A DNA stretch of 64,000 bases, from NCBI RefSeq assembly GCF_030409715.1, contig NZ_JAUFQI010000001.1:913001-977000 (forward strand), read 5' to 3'. The DNA is from Reinekea marina (GTDB lineage: Bacteria; Pseudomonadota; Gammaproteobacteria; Pseudomonadales; Natronospirillaceae). Below, piece by piece: positions 37,651-46,914 of this stretch. Made by a program: the position numbers and the translations under genes. The notes below the pieces were generated by a model. That model made no database searches. It was given only the letters and a program-made list of their open reading frames with translations, and was not told the DNA's origin. How positions within the stretch are numbered: position 1 is the first letter of the stretch; each line of letters starts with the position of its first letter.

Positions 37651-38223
37651 ATGAAGCGACAACACGGCTTTACATTAGTGGAACTGCTGGTCACCTTGAT
37701 CATTATCGCCATAGTAGCGATGTTTGGTGCGCCTTCTTTCCGTAACGTCATGGTCAACTCCCAAATCGACTCAAATTTAAACTCTGTACGCTCATCGCTT
37801 ATTTATGCACGCTCAGAAGCTGTGTCTAAGTCTCGCTTCATTACCGTTTGCATGAGTGCTGATGGTCAAACCTGTGTGAACGCAGGCGCGGCAGATTGGG
37901 GCACTGCAGGCTGGATCGTTTGGCATGATCGAGATAACGATGGTGTCTTTGAAGATAATGCTAACGCTGACCTGTGTGAGCTCGACCTTGATGATTGTAT
38001 TTTAAGGGTATTTGGACCACTTGAAGGTGATAGCACTATGGTTGAGGCGAACGGGTTATATCGAGTTGTTTTTTCACCTCAAGGCCAGTTAAACATACCG
38101 GCGGCTGGTGGCGTAGAATTTAGTATGCAAATCAGCAATTGCGGCGAAGGGCAAGAGCGTGACATTACTATTTCCCGAGTAGGACGAACGACAACAAGCC
38201 AAGGAGATGCGTGTGATGCTTAA
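37651..38223 (+). CDS. fimU: Type IV pilus minor pilin, GspH/FimT family (FimU-like)
   Basis: This 190-residue minor pseudopilin has a type III signal: a six-residue leader ending in Gly, cleaved before FTLVELLVTLIIIAIVAMFG, with the conserved Glu5. The C-terminal GspH-type beta domain contains RSSLIYARSEAVSKSRFITVC and paired cysteines. The position just before pilV matches fimU in Pseudomonas. Minor pilins form the tip complex that primes pilus assembly together with PilY1. It overlaps pilV by 8 bases. Confidence 0.88.
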   Translation: MKRQHGFTLVELLVTLIIIAIVAMFGAPSFRNVMVNSQIDSNLNSVRSSLIYARSEAVSKSRFITVCMSADGQTCVNAGAADWGTAGWIVWHDRDNDGVFEDNANADLCELDLDDCILRVFGPLEGDSTMVEANGLYRVVFSPQGQLNIPAAGGVEFSMQISNCGEGQERDITISRVGRTTTSQGDACDA

Positions 38224-38731
38224 AAGTCAAACCGGTGCCACTATGATTGAAATTTTAGTGGCGGTATTAATTATCTCTATCGGCCTACTGGGTATCGCAG
38301 GCACCCAAACCCTGGGTTTAGCCAATTCACAAAGTGCGTTACACCGAAGCTACGCCGCTCAATTGTCAAATGAATTGGCCGATGCCATGCGCCTTAGCCC
38401 TAATAATTTAGCCGCCTATGACGGTTTTGCTACCGATCCAAATGCAAACGTTGCACTAAATGCCAATTGTACCGATTCTGGCCAAGGCTGTAACGCAGCA
38501 GCCATGGCGACTGAGTTTTTAAATGCCTGGGAACAACGCATAGAGGCTAATTTGCCAGATGGGCGTGCAAATATAACCCTGACCGATGATTTATATGTGG
38601 TAGAAATTGAATGGAAAGACTTGCGAACTAATCAAGCTCGTCAGGATGACTTAGCCCAGGGCCTTACAGCTGCTGAAATTGCAGCAGGGGAGCAAGAATA
38701 CATCACCTTCACAACGAGTTTTCAGCTATGA
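38216..38731 (+). CDS. pilV: Type IV pilus minor pilin PilV
   Basis: This is a 171-residue minor pilin from the chosen start. The prepilin leader ends in Gly before ATMIEILVAVLIISIGLLGIAG, a PilV-type N-terminus. Family residues follow in the extended helix (QTLGLANSQSALHRSYAAQLSNELADAMR). I chose ATG at 38216 because AAGGAG (38201-38206) lies nine bases upstream; an in-frame ATG at 38207 is too close to that site. It overlaps fimU upstream and pilW downstream (ATGA). Confidence 0.9.
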   Translation: MLKSQTGATMIEILVAVLIISIGLLGIAGTQTLGLANSQSALHRSYAAQLSNELADAMRLSPNNLAAYDGFATDPNANVALNANCTDSGQGCNAAAMATEFLNAWEQRIEANLPDGRANITLTDDLYVVEIEWKDLRTNQARQDDLAQGLTAAEIAAGEQEYITFTTSFQL

Positions 38732-39705
38732 ATAGAATTAAGCAAGCAGGTTTAACCCTAGTCGAACTGCTCATCGCTGTTGCGCTAAGTGCGGTCATCA
38801 TCATTGGCTTAACTCAAGTGTTTTTATCGAACCGCGAAGCCTTCAACTTATCGGAATCAATGGCGCGAGTACAAGAAAACGGCCGTTTCGCAATGAATGT
38901 AATAACCGAGGCAATTCGTTCTTCAGGAAACTATGGGTGCATTCCATGGTACAGCCCTGAAATTGACAATATTCATAGGCAAGTGACTAATAACGAAATT
39001 AATAGCTTTAATGCAGTCACTACCGTTACCCAAGAAGGTGCTGGTGTCGTGAATGGGATAAACGCACCAGATCAACTCGATGTATTAAGAATAGTGGGTG
39101 ATCCTGTTCCGATTCAGTCTATTGATTACGCCACAAATTTAATTACGACCGATTGGGCTATTGATGATGTTGCCGAAAACGATTTATTACTCGTTAGTAA
39201 TTGCTTAGTGGGTGATTACATTCGAGCCGGTGCTAATACAGCGGGCACCATAATTGAAGATGGAACCGGTAATTTAAGAGAAGGTTTGTATGACCGCGCC
39301 GATCAAGAAAATACCGTCGTAAAAGTAGAGCGTTTGTCTTTTTCTGTTGATGCCGAAGGTGATCTGAACCTCACCACCAATCTTGGTAGTCCTAATGCAC
39401 CCCCTGTAACTGAGCTTGTTGGCGGAATCGAAAACCTACAGTTTCGCTATGGTGTCGATTTAGATGACAACTTTGTACCCGACTACATTGATGATTATGC
39501 AAACATTCCTGCCGCGGATAGAGCAAATATTATAGCCATTGAAGTGAATTTGTTAGTGGGCTCTCTTGTTAATGATGCGTCTGTTGTGAATGTAGTTTCC
39601 GAGCCTCAAACCTTTAACTTTGCCGGTGGTGTATTCCAAGCGCCAGATAGACGGTTGTACCGTCCGTTTCAAACACTAGTCACCATTCGAAATAGGGTGA
39701 AATAA
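38728..39705 (+). CDS. pilW: Type IV pilus minor pilin PilW
   Basis: This 325-residue minor pilin has an N-terminal leader ending AG before LTLVELLIAVALSAVIIIGL. The PilW-type segment VFLSNREAFNLSESMARVQENGRFAMNVITEAIRSSGNYGC is split between helix and the first domain. A large beta-rich C-terminal domain ends PFQTLVTIRNRVK. Length fits PilW. The start overlaps the pilV stop (ATGA), and pilX follows after one base. Confidence 0.92.
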   Translation: MNRIKQAGLTLVELLIAVALSAVIIIGLTQVFLSNREAFNLSESMARVQENGRFAMNVITEAIRSSGNYGCIPWYSPEIDNIHRQVTNNEINSFNAVTTVTQEGAGVVNGINAPDQLDVLRIVGDPVPIQSIDYATNLITTDWAIDDVAENDLLLVSNCLVGDYIRAGANTAGTIIEDGTGNLREGLYDRADQENTVVKVERLSFSVDAEGDLNLTTNLGSPNAPPVTELVGGIENLQFRYGVDLDDNFVPDYIDDYANIPAADRANIIAIEVNLLVGSLVNDASVVNVVSEPQTFNFAGGVFQAPDRRLYRPFQTLVTIRNRVK

Positions 39706-39706
39706 T

Positions 39707-40291
39707 ATGAATGTGTCGAATATTCGTCTATCGAATCACCAAGTTAAGTCGCCAAAACAACAGAGCGGTGCCGTACTCATTGTTGCGTTGAGTCTATTAG
39801 TGATTTTAACCATTTTAGGTATTTCAGTTATGGAATCTTCTGTAATTGAAGAAAAAATGGCCGGAAATAACTTAGATTATAACTTGGCATTTCAATCCGC
39901 TGAATCGGCCTTAAGGGAAGGTGAGCAGTGGATAGCTCAACAAAGCGCTCGACCTGACACCGTTGCAGCAGCAGCGCCAGGTGCGGTGCTGAATTTAAAT
40001 GCACTGGGCAATGCATGGTGGCGAAATGTGAATACTGCCTGGTGGAATACGGCTGGAAATAGCAATGTTTTTAACCCGGCAGATCCGCCCAATGGTGTCG
40101 ATACCATGGAGGATGAGCTAGCTTTTCTTCCAAGGTATGTAATAGAAGAATACGACATCGTCTGCGATGGCGCTGTCAATGATCCAAATGCATCTGCGTG
40201 CAAGGTCATCTATCGAATAACCGCACGTGCCTGGGGCAGATCGCCTTCATCAACCGTACTGCTTCAGTCACTTTACGCTAAGAGGTTTTAA
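39707..40291 (+). CDS. pilX: Type IV pilus minor pilin PilX
   Basis: This 194-residue protein has a 21-residue leader ending QQSG before AVLIVALSLLVILTILGISV. As in other PilX/GspK-type proteins there is no Glu at mature position 5, consistent with a tip-side position. The sequence ESSVIEEKMAGNNLDYNLAFQSAESALREGE is characteristic of PilX. It is followed by pilY1 after 2 bases. It probably works in the PilVWX-PilY1 tip complex. Confidence 0.9.
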   Translation: MNVSNIRLSNHQVKSPKQQSGAVLIVALSLLVILTILGISVMESSVIEEKMAGNNLDYNLAFQSAESALREGEQWIAQQSARPDTVAAAAPGAVLNLNALGNAWWRNVNTAWWNTAGNSNVFNPADPPNGVDTMEDELAFLPRYVIEEYDIVCDGAVNDPNASACKVIYRITARAWGRSPSSTVLLQSLYAKRF

Positions 40292-40293
40292 CG

Positions 40294-43200
40294 ATGAAAG
40301 AATTTATGAAACACCAAAGAACGTTGCGTTTTAGTTTAGTTCCTTTAGCGCTTTCAACTTTAATAGGTCAAGTTATTGCCGCTGACTTAGCGATGACAGA
40401 CGAGCCCCTTTTCTTAAAGAGTGGCGTTCAACCTAACATATTCTTCGTGGTTGATGACTCAGGTTCCATGGGGTGGAATGCATTAAATAGCCCGGGCGCA
40501 AATGAGCATTGGAGTATCACCGACGCTTGGATCGATGATAGTAATGATGAATCTGGCTGGGATGTAACGCCCACGCTAAGCGATAAAAACGAATTGTTAA
40601 GAGCTTGCCCGGGCTTTAATGTGATGTACTACAACCCGAATCAAACTTACACACCGTGGCAAGGGGTTGATAAAGATGGTGATGCCTTTGTGAATCAAAC
40701 TATAGCGGCGGCACGTTGGGAGCCTTACTATAAGACTGGAGGTACTAAAAATTTATCAGCTGCCGGGGGCGATGGTTTTCCCGCGGGTTACTTCCCGTGG
40801 CGTGATCACAACGGCGATGGTGTATTGGACAAGTTTTCAGACGCTGATAGTGCTAAAGACGATGGTACAGTCGATGAATTAGAGTGCCCAGACCTTGATG
40901 AGATTACAGATAAAATATCTAACAGCACTACGCGCGAAAATTACTTAAAGGATTGGTTTGTCGATGTTTCCGAAATGACGGCCGCTCAACAAACGAATTT
41001 CGCTAACTGGTTCAGTTACTACCGTAAGCGCGAGTTTGTCGCTAAAAAAGCTATGTCTGAGATAGTCTTTGATTCCTCAGCTCGGATGGGTTTAAGTACA
41101 TTGCACAACCACAATAGCGTAGTGACCGAAATTAAAGACGTGGATAATTTATCAACGCCGGTTAATGCGACAGCGCAGGCTAACAAAAATACCTTGCTGA
41201 GCAACGTATTTAAAATCCGTTCACAAAACGGCACCCCGTTGAGAACCCGCTTGAAACGAGCGGGTGAATATTACAAAGGAAACGGTCTATCGGGCGTTTC
41301 GAATGCGGACTCCCCAATATTGAGCCAAGATGACGGTGGTTCATGCCAACAAAACTTCACCATTATGATGACGGATGGTGTTTGGAACGGCGACAGTCCG
41401 AGTCTTAACAACAGCTATAGAAACGCCGATTCTGATAATAATTCAGATTACGATGGTTTAGCGGGTGATAAAGGTAAGTACGCAGACAAAGACTCAGGGG
41501 TGAATAACACCTTGGCCGATGTCGCTATGCATTATTATGAAACAGACCTTGACACAACATTGCCAAATAATGTTCCCACCTTTACCGGGATCGATGAAAA
41601 CAGCGCTCAACATATGGTGACCTACACGGTTGCGTTTGGATTAACAGGTGATCTAAGTGAGGATGAGGGGCCTGATTCAACCGGGTGGTTAGGTTGGCCA
41701 ACGCCGGTCAGTAATCAAGAATCGACCATAGATGATGTTTGGCATGCCGCGATAAACGGAAGAGGCTTGTTCTTGTCGGCCAGCGATCCAGATGAGCTTG
41801 TGACCTCATTGAATGCAACCATTTCAGACATTCAAGGGCGCGATGCTTCGGCGTCAGCCGTGAGTGTGAACACCGGTTCAATTTCGAGCGATACAATGGT
41901 GTTCCAGGCTGAATTTAACAGCCAAACTTGGGGCGGAAGACTATATGGGGTCGAAATTGAACTAGACGGCTCCATTGGTGACGTGCACTTAGCATCTATA
42001 GTGCCTGCACATAATGATCGGGTTATAGTTACCTATAATGACTTAACGAACGATGGCGCACCATTTCGATGGAGCAATATTTCGTTAACTCAACAAAGTG
42101 AATTAAGTAATAGTGAGCCGTTACTCAATTACTTACGCGGAGATGATGCTTTAACCAACGCGGGCACACATCGTCGTCGAGTAACATTAGAAGATGTTGA
42201 TTCTCGAGCTGTCTCGCCATTAGGTGACATAGTTAACTCGTCTCCTATTTTTGTCGGCAATCCAGAATACTTTTACCCTGACAACTTAGAAGGCGCTTCT
42301 TATAATGCTTTCAAGAAAGATCCTAATGGTGATAATCAAAATTATCGAGAAGAAACAGGTGAGCGTGTATTGCATCGCAAACCAATGATCTATGTTGGCG
42401 CAAATGACGGCATGTTACATGCATTCAATGCCGATACTCATTCAGACGATTTTGGTATGGAAGAGTTTGCTTATGTACCTGCTAGTGTTTATTCAAGGTT
42501 AGAGCGATTAGGGGATAAAAGCTATAGCCACAAATACACGGTAGATGGCAGTCCAGCCGTTGCTGATGTGTATTACGATGGCAGCTGGAAAACAATTCTA
42601 GTGTCAGGCTTAGGCGGTGGCGGTCAAGGCTTATTCGCCCTGGATATTACTAACCCAGAAACGGGTTTTGATACAGAAGCCAATGCAGCTAACAACGTCT
42701 TGTGGGAATTTACGGATGTCAATGACAGTGATTTAGGTTACACCTTTGCACAACCCGTGATTGGTAAATCAAACATAAATGGTCGGTGGGTAGCATTCGT
42801 CGGCAACGGCTACAACAATACTGAGTCCGATGGCTTTGTAGGGTCAGGTACCGCAAAACTATTTGTAATTGATGTTGAGACGGGGCTGAAACTTGCTGAA
42901 ATCGACACCTTTGAAAATGATCTTTCTACACCGAATGGCCTGTCTACGGTAAATACCCTAGACGTCGATGGTGATTACATTGTCGACTATGTTTACGGTG
43001 GCGATATAGAAGGAAATCTATGGAAATTTGACGTATCGGATGGAAACCCAGCCAACTGGTCTGTTTCAACAGATGTTCTTGGAAACATCAAGCCACTGTT
43101 TACGACCTGTACAATTGAGTCGACAAACTGTCCTACTGACAAACGTCAACCTATTACCGTTAAACCACAAATAGCATTGAACCGTGGGGCAACAGGCTAT

Positions 43201-43971
43201 GTTGTATTTTTTGGAACTGGTACCTATTTCCTAAGAGATGATAATACCAACAAGGGTACTCAAAGTTTCTATGGCATTTGGGATCGTATGCAAGAACATG
43301 TTCAAGCAGATTTCAACCGCTTCCATTTACTAGAGCAAAAAATAGTAGCTGAAGTTCAACCGACTGGCTCGGAAAACTCATTCAGAGCCACCACTTCTTA
43401 TGATACGGTTTGGTTTAATGGTTCAGGTTTACCAACCGACGGAAGCGATCCGGACAGTTTAGTTGATACCCATTTAGGTTGGTATATGGATTTTGTGAAC
43501 ACACAAAATAATAATACGGATGGGCTAGGTGAGAGGTTAGTCAGTGACCCTCAATTAAGAGATAACAATATAATTTTCACTACCTCTATTCCTGATCAAG
43601 ATCCATGTTCCTTTGGTGGCCGAGGTTGGTATATGGAAATTGATGCGCTCAGTGGTTCAAAACCTTTACAAGCCGCAATTGAGGTTAATGATGACGGCGT
43701 TGTTGATGACCAAGATGTGATAACTTACAGCTATGTGGATGAAAACGGAGATACAGTAGAAGTGACTGAGTATGTTAGTGGATCTAGCTCTGACAACTTA
43801 ATCACACGGCCCGTGTGTATTACGCTCGATGATAGTACTGAAGTTTGTATTTCTAATACCTCAGGTACGTCCGACGCCAATGCAGTCGATGAATGTGACG
43901 CCGTAGGTATGTCCTGTCAAATTCGAGACCCTAAATCAACATTAGGGCGATGGACATGGCAAGAACTGTAA
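40294..43971 (+). CDS. pilY1: PilY1, type IV pilus tip-associated adhesin/biogenesis factor
   Basis: This 1225-residue exported protein has an N-terminal signal sequence (RFSLVPLALSTLIGQVIAA). A von Willebrand A-like domain follows, with MIDAS-type DDSGSMG near residue 52. The C-terminal half is the PilY1 beta-propeller (from about 700, YVGANDGMLHAFNADT). A calcium-binding loop DVDGDYIVD lies at 890-898, and an RGD triplet at 615-617 sits near where P. aeruginosa PilY1 has its RGD. PilY1 promotes pilus extension, adhesion and surface sensing. It lies in the operon between pilX and pilY2. The pilY2 start lies 26 bases after its stop. Confidence 0.95.
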   Translation: MKEFMKHQRTLRFSLVPLALSTLIGQVIAADLAMTDEPLFLKSGVQPNIFFVVDDSGSMGWNALNSPGANEHWSITDAWIDDSNDESGWDVTPTLSDKNELLRACPGFNVMYYNPNQTYTPWQGVDKDGDAFVNQTIAAARWEPYYKTGGTKNLSAAGGDGFPAGYFPWRDHNGDGVLDKFSDADSAKDDGTVDELECPDLDEITDKISNSTTRENYLKDWFVDVSEMTAAQQTNFANWFSYYRKREFVAKKAMSEIVFDSSARMGLSTLHNHNSVVTEIKDVDNLSTPVNATAQANKNTLLSNVFKIRSQNGTPLRTRLKRAGEYYKGNGLSGVSNADSPILSQDDGGSCQQNFTIMMTDGVWNGDSPSLNNSYRNADSDNNSDYDGLAGDKGKYADKDSGVNNTLADVAMHYYETDLDTTLPNNVPTFTGIDENSAQHMVTYTVAFGLTGDLSEDEGPDSTGWLGWPTPVSNQESTIDDVWHAAINGRGLFLSASDPDELVTSLNATISDIQGRDASASAVSVNTGSISSDTMVFQAEFNSQTWGGRLYGVEIELDGSIGDVHLASIVPAHNDRVIVTYNDLTNDGAPFRWSNISLTQQSELSNSEPLLNYLRGDDALTNAGTHRRRVTLEDVDSRAVSPLGDIVNSSPIFVGNPEYFYPDNLEGASYNAFKKDPNGDNQNYREETGERVLHRKPMIYVGANDGMLHAFNADTHSDDFGMEEFAYVPASVYSRLERLGDKSYSHKYTVDGSPAVADVYYDGSWKTILVSGLGGGGQGLFALDITNPETGFDTEANAANNVLWEFTDVNDSDLGYTFAQPVIGKSNINGRWVAFVGNGYNNTESDGFVGSGTAKLFVIDVETGLKLAEIDTFENDLSTPNGLSTVNTLDVDGDYIVDYVYGGDIEGNLWKFDVSDGNPANWSVSTDVLGNIKPLFTTCTIESTNCPTDKRQPITVKPQIALNRGATGYVVFFGTGTYFLRDDNTNKGTQSFYGIWDRMQEHVQADFNRFHLLEQKIVAEVQPTGSENSFRATTSYDTVWFNGSGLPTDGSDPDSLVDTHLGWYMDFVNTQNNNTDGLGERLVSDPQLRDNNIIFTTSIPDQDPCSFGGRGWYMEIDALSGSKPLQAAIEVNDDGVVDDQDVITYSYVDENGDTVEVTEYVSGSSSDNLITRPVCITLDDSTEVCISNTSGTSDANAVDECDAVGMSCQIRDPKSTLGRWTWQEL

Positions 43972-43997
43972 TTTTTCCTAACGATTGGAGAGTAAGT

Positions 43998-44306
43998 ATG
44001 AATATTATAAAGAAACAATCGCTGTGCCTAATGGCGTTAATTTTAATGCTGAGTACCTTCGTTAGAGCAGATTTAACAGAGGCAACTGTTTTCATTGATC
44101 AACTAGACTTGAATAATAATATGGTGCTGGTATCGGATGTAAAAATGTCTGTTTCTAAATTCACGGTCGTTCAGTACGCCGGCGATAGCGAAACGGTACG
44201 CCGGCCGCTTTCAATTCTGAAGGAAGGGCAGCAAGTCCGCATTTCGTTTGAGTATGCACATAACCGTCTCAACACGATTGAGAAAATTGTTATTCTGTCA
44301 AAATAA
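43998..44306 (+). CDS. pilY2: PilY2-like small exported protein
   Basis: This 102-residue protein starts at ATG 43998, chosen because GGAGAG lies just upstream; a longer in-frame start inside pilY1 has no ribosome site. A signal peptide covers about residues 8-25 (LCLMALILMLSTFVRA). The mature part is a small beta-rich domain (VFIDQLDLNNNMVLVSDVKMSVS..., ending FEYAHNRLNTIEKIVILSK). Position between pilY1 and pilE matches PilY2 of Pseudomonas, a small protein of the same operon. It ends at a strong terminator. Confidence 0.78.
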   Translation: MNIIKKQSLCLMALILMLSTFVRADLTEATVFIDQLDLNNNMVLVSDVKMSVSKFTVVQYAGDSETVRRPLSILKEGQQVRISFEYAHNRLNTIEKIVILSK

Positions 44307-44318
44307 CTGAGACTATAA

Positions 44319-44346
44319 AGCTCACGCAAGGCGTGAGCTTCTTTTT
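44319..44346 (+). terminator. Intrinsic terminator after pilY2
   Basis: GCTCACGC (44321-44328) pairs with GCGTGAGC (44332-44339) over AAG, followed by TTCTTTTT. It lies between pilY2 and pilE, so pilE is likely to receive less read-through or to have separate expression. Confidence 0.88.
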
Positions 44347-44358
44347 ATAGGTAATTAT

Positions 44359-44847
44359 ATGAAATTAAAAACAGAAAATGGCTTCACGCTAATGGAATTG
44401 GTGATTGTAGTGGCCATCATTGGAATTTTAGCCGCATTCTCGTTTCCGCAATATGAACGCTATGTTGATAGAGCCGCACGGTCTGATGCACGCGCTGCCG
44501 TAATTGGTTTAGCCGGTGCAATGGAGCGACGTTTTACCGAAAATAATTCCTATTGTGACAATGCGGATATCGTCGCAAATGGAGGCGCAGTGGTTAATGA
44601 CTGTAATCTAATTACACCAGACAATAATGTTCCCGATACGGGCCCACCAAGTATTTATGAAGCTGATGTTCCAGTAAACAACCCAAACTACACGCTTAGA
44701 ATTGAAGCGGTAAGCCGAAGCAACTTCACTGTTAGGGCTACCAGAGTGGGCCGAATGTTAAATGATGAGTGTGGGGATTACACCTATACCAATACGGGAG
44801 TTAGAGGTTTGGTAAATAACACCGCCGCATTAGACGAATGCTGGTAG
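44359..44847 (+). CDS. pilE: Type IV pilus minor pilin PilE
   Basis: This 162-residue minor pilin has an eight-residue leader ending NG before [39 protein letters not shown], close to PilE of Pseudomonas. Glu5 is present. The C-terminal domain has cysteines (NNSYCDN, NDCNL, [11 protein letters not shown] NDECGDYTY, terminal DECW) that can form the disulphide loop. It sits 12 bases after the pilY2 terminator and is convergent with the fimT gene on the other strand. Confidence 0.9.
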   Translation: MKLKTENGFTLMELVIVVAIIGILAAFSFPQYERYVDRAARSDARAAVIGLAGAMERRFTENNSYCDNADIVANGGAVVNDCNLITPDNNVPDTGPPSIYEADVPVNNPNYTLRIEAVSRSNFTVRATRVGRMLNDECGDYTYTNTGVRGLVNNTAALDECW

Positions 44848-44874
44848 CTTATTTAATTCGCTAAGCGTAAAACA

Positions 44875-45435
44875 CTAACACTCAAAGGCTTGCCAGCGTC
44901 CATTGCGCTTATGGACCAGCAAGCCTTGTTTATTTTCCTTATATTGAAATCTCACTCTCCCCGTAATATTCACCTTTAAATGAAAAGCCCCATTTTCGAT
45001 ATTGCCTCTCGGGCATACTGTGAAGCCGCGAGCGTGACCCATTCGTAAATCATAACTAGCATAGTGAAACTTAAAATAAGGCTGGTTCTTCGGGTAAATA
45101 CTAAAGGTATTATCTGAGGTGTTTTCTAATACTCTCAACAGCTCTTCATCGGGGTCTAGTTTTTTGTTCTCGTTCGTGTCGATAAAAAGTGTCCAAGGAA
45201 GTGTTAAGTCTTTGGAGCATTCATTGTTGATTAACGGGCAAGCTGTAACGATTTGCTGAGTCAGAACGGCTTGGGAGCGGCCATAGTTAAGGAAAGTTAC
45301 CCAATCGTTTTTTAAACGATCCGATTGAGCAATAGCGATTAAGCCGGCAAAACTCGAAGCAGCCATGGCCGCGACAAGCGCAATTAAAATGACAGTCGAG
45401 AGCAGCTCGACCATAGTAAAGCCTTGTTGTTTCAT
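44875..45435 (-). CDS. fimT: Second GspH/FimT-family minor pilin (FimT-like)
   Basis: This is a 186-residue pseudopilin. The short leader MKQQG is followed by FTMVELLSTVILIALVAAMAASSFAG and a GspH-type domain with LNYGRSQAVLTQQIVTACPL. I chose the ATG at 45435 because AAGGAT lies about six bases upstream; upstream in-frame ATGs give an unlikely leader. It is next to pilR on the same strand, as fimT is in Pseudomonas, but it faces away from the rest of the minor pilin genes, which lie on the + strand. Confidence 0.85.
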   Translation of the reverse strand: MKQQGFTMVELLSTVILIALVAAMAASSFAGLIAIAQSDRLKNDWVTFLNYGRSQAVLTQQIVTACPLINNECSKDLTLPWTLFIDTNENKKLDPDEELLRVLENTSDNTFSIYPKNQPYFKFHYASYDLRMGHARGFTVCPRGNIENGAFHLKVNITGRVRFQYKENKQGLLVHKRNGRWQAFEC

Positions 45436-45537
45436 AATGCATCCTTGCATAATGTGAGACAACAATAGGGTAGAGAACTAAGCGTTAAATGGGTATAAAA
45501 ATAATCATCGTTTAGTTATACGCTACCCTTGGTAGCA

Positions 45538-46905
45538 TTAATCGATACCTAACTTCTTTAAACGATAGCGAAGCGCTCTAAAAGTGATGCCCAATTTTTT
45601 TGCCGCCGCCGTACGATTCCAGCGAGTTGCATCTAAGGCTTGTTCAACAACTGTACGCTCAATGTCCATTAGGTAGTCCTCCAATGACACACCTTCGGGT
45701 CGTTCCGCCAGTACCGTAGAGTTTGGCTGACTCATCAAGTTATTTTGGTTGCTGTTTAAGTTTAAATCGTCTTCGGTGATAACATCGTTTTCACACATGG
45801 CAAAGGCGCGTTCAAGAATATTTTCCAATTCACGGACGTTGCCAGGAAAGCCATAATATTGAAGCGACTTTTTTGCTGCACTGTCGAGCGTCGCAACCGG
45901 TAGTTCATAATTTTTAGCAATGCGTTCCAGCATATTTTGCGTTAAAAGTGGAATGTCTTCATAACGCTCTCTCAATGGCGGAATGTTTAAAGAAATGACA
46001 TTGATTCGATAAAAAAGGTCTTGCCTGAAATCGCCCGATTCTACCATCTGGTCTAAATTTTTATGGCTGGCACTTAGTATTCGAACATCGACTTCTACTT
46101 CGCTTTGAGCACCAATGGGTCGAACTTTCTTTTCTTGAATAGCACGCAATAGTTTTACTTGCATGGTCAATGGCAAATCGGCCACCTCATCCAAAAATAA
46201 GGTTCCGCCATCAGCGGCTTGGAAAAATCCTTGCTTGTCTTCGGTGGCGCCAGTAAACGCGCCTTTTTTATGACCAAAAAACTCACTTTCCATTAACTCA
46301 GAAGGAATAGCACCGCAGTTGACAGGAATGAATGCACCATCGGCTCTAGGACCTAACTGATGTATTTGCCTTGCCGCGAGTTCTTTACCCGTACCGGACT
46401 CACCTGAAATAAACACGGGAGCTTGGCTAACGGCGAGCTTCTTAATTTTAGCGGAGAGCTTTTTCATCGGCTCAGAATTGCCTAGGTTGACCGCTTGGTT
46501 GGCATCGACTTCGTGTTTTTTGGTCTCAGCCTGTTGCTTAACTTTTAATGCCTGGTTTATAAGTTGTCGTAGCTTATGTATATCTATGGGTTTAGAGACA
46601 AAATCAAAAGCGCCAGACTTCATTGATTCAATCGCTAAGTCCATGCTGCCATGCGCTGTAATAACGGCAATGGGGGTTGTGGGTTTTGATTCGGCTACAT
46701 AGCGAACAATGTCCAGTCCGTTGCCATCGGGTAGACGCATGTCAGTTAAAATAAGATCAACGTCCTGTTCATTGATAGCCTTGTAAGCGGTATGCACGTC
46801 GACTGCACTGAAACTTTCAATGCCCATGCGCATTAAAGTTATCTCTAAAAGTTCACGAATGTCGGGTTCATCATCAATAACGAGAACTCGTTGCGGCAGT
46901 GACAT
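45538..46905 (-). CDS. pilR: Sigma-54-dependent response regulator PilR
   Basis: This 455-residue NtrC-type regulator has an N-terminal receiver domain (phosphoacceptor Asp55 in LILTDMRLPDG). The AAA+ domain has Walker A GESGTGKE, the sigma-54 contact loop GAFTGA and an FLDEV-type Walker B. The C-terminal Fis-type helix-turn-helix ends NRTAAAKKLGITFRALRYRLKKLGID. With PilS it activates pilin gene transcription through sigma-54. pilA is not in the window. It lies 9 bases after pilS. Confidence 0.93.
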   Translation of the reverse strand: MSLPQRVLVIDDEPDIRELLEITLMRMGIESFSAVDVHTAYKAINEQDVDLILTDMRLPDGNGLDIVRYVAESKPTTPIAVITAHGSMDLAIESMKSGAFDFVSKPIDIHKLRQLINQALKVKQQAETKKHEVDANQAVNLGNSEPMKKLSAKIKKLAVSQAPVFISGESGTGKELAARQIHQLGPRADGAFIPVNCGAIPSELMESEFFGHKKGAFTGATEDKQGFFQAADGGTLFLDEVADLPLTMQVKLLRAIQEKKVRPIGAQSEVEVDVRILSASHKNLDQMVESGDFRQDLFYRINVISLNIPPLRERYEDIPLLTQNMLERIAKNYELPVATLDSAAKKSLQYYGFPGNVRELENILERAFAMCENDVITEDDLNLNSNQNNLMSQPNSTVLAERPEGVSLEDYLMDIERTVVEQALDATRWNRTAAAKKLGITFRALRYRLKKLGID

Positions 46906-46914
46906 AGTAAATTC

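Noticed and set aside
43950-43997. Longer start for pilY2 inside the end of pilY1
   Set aside because: It places 16 residues before a good signal peptide; GGAGAG directly precedes the ATG at 43998.
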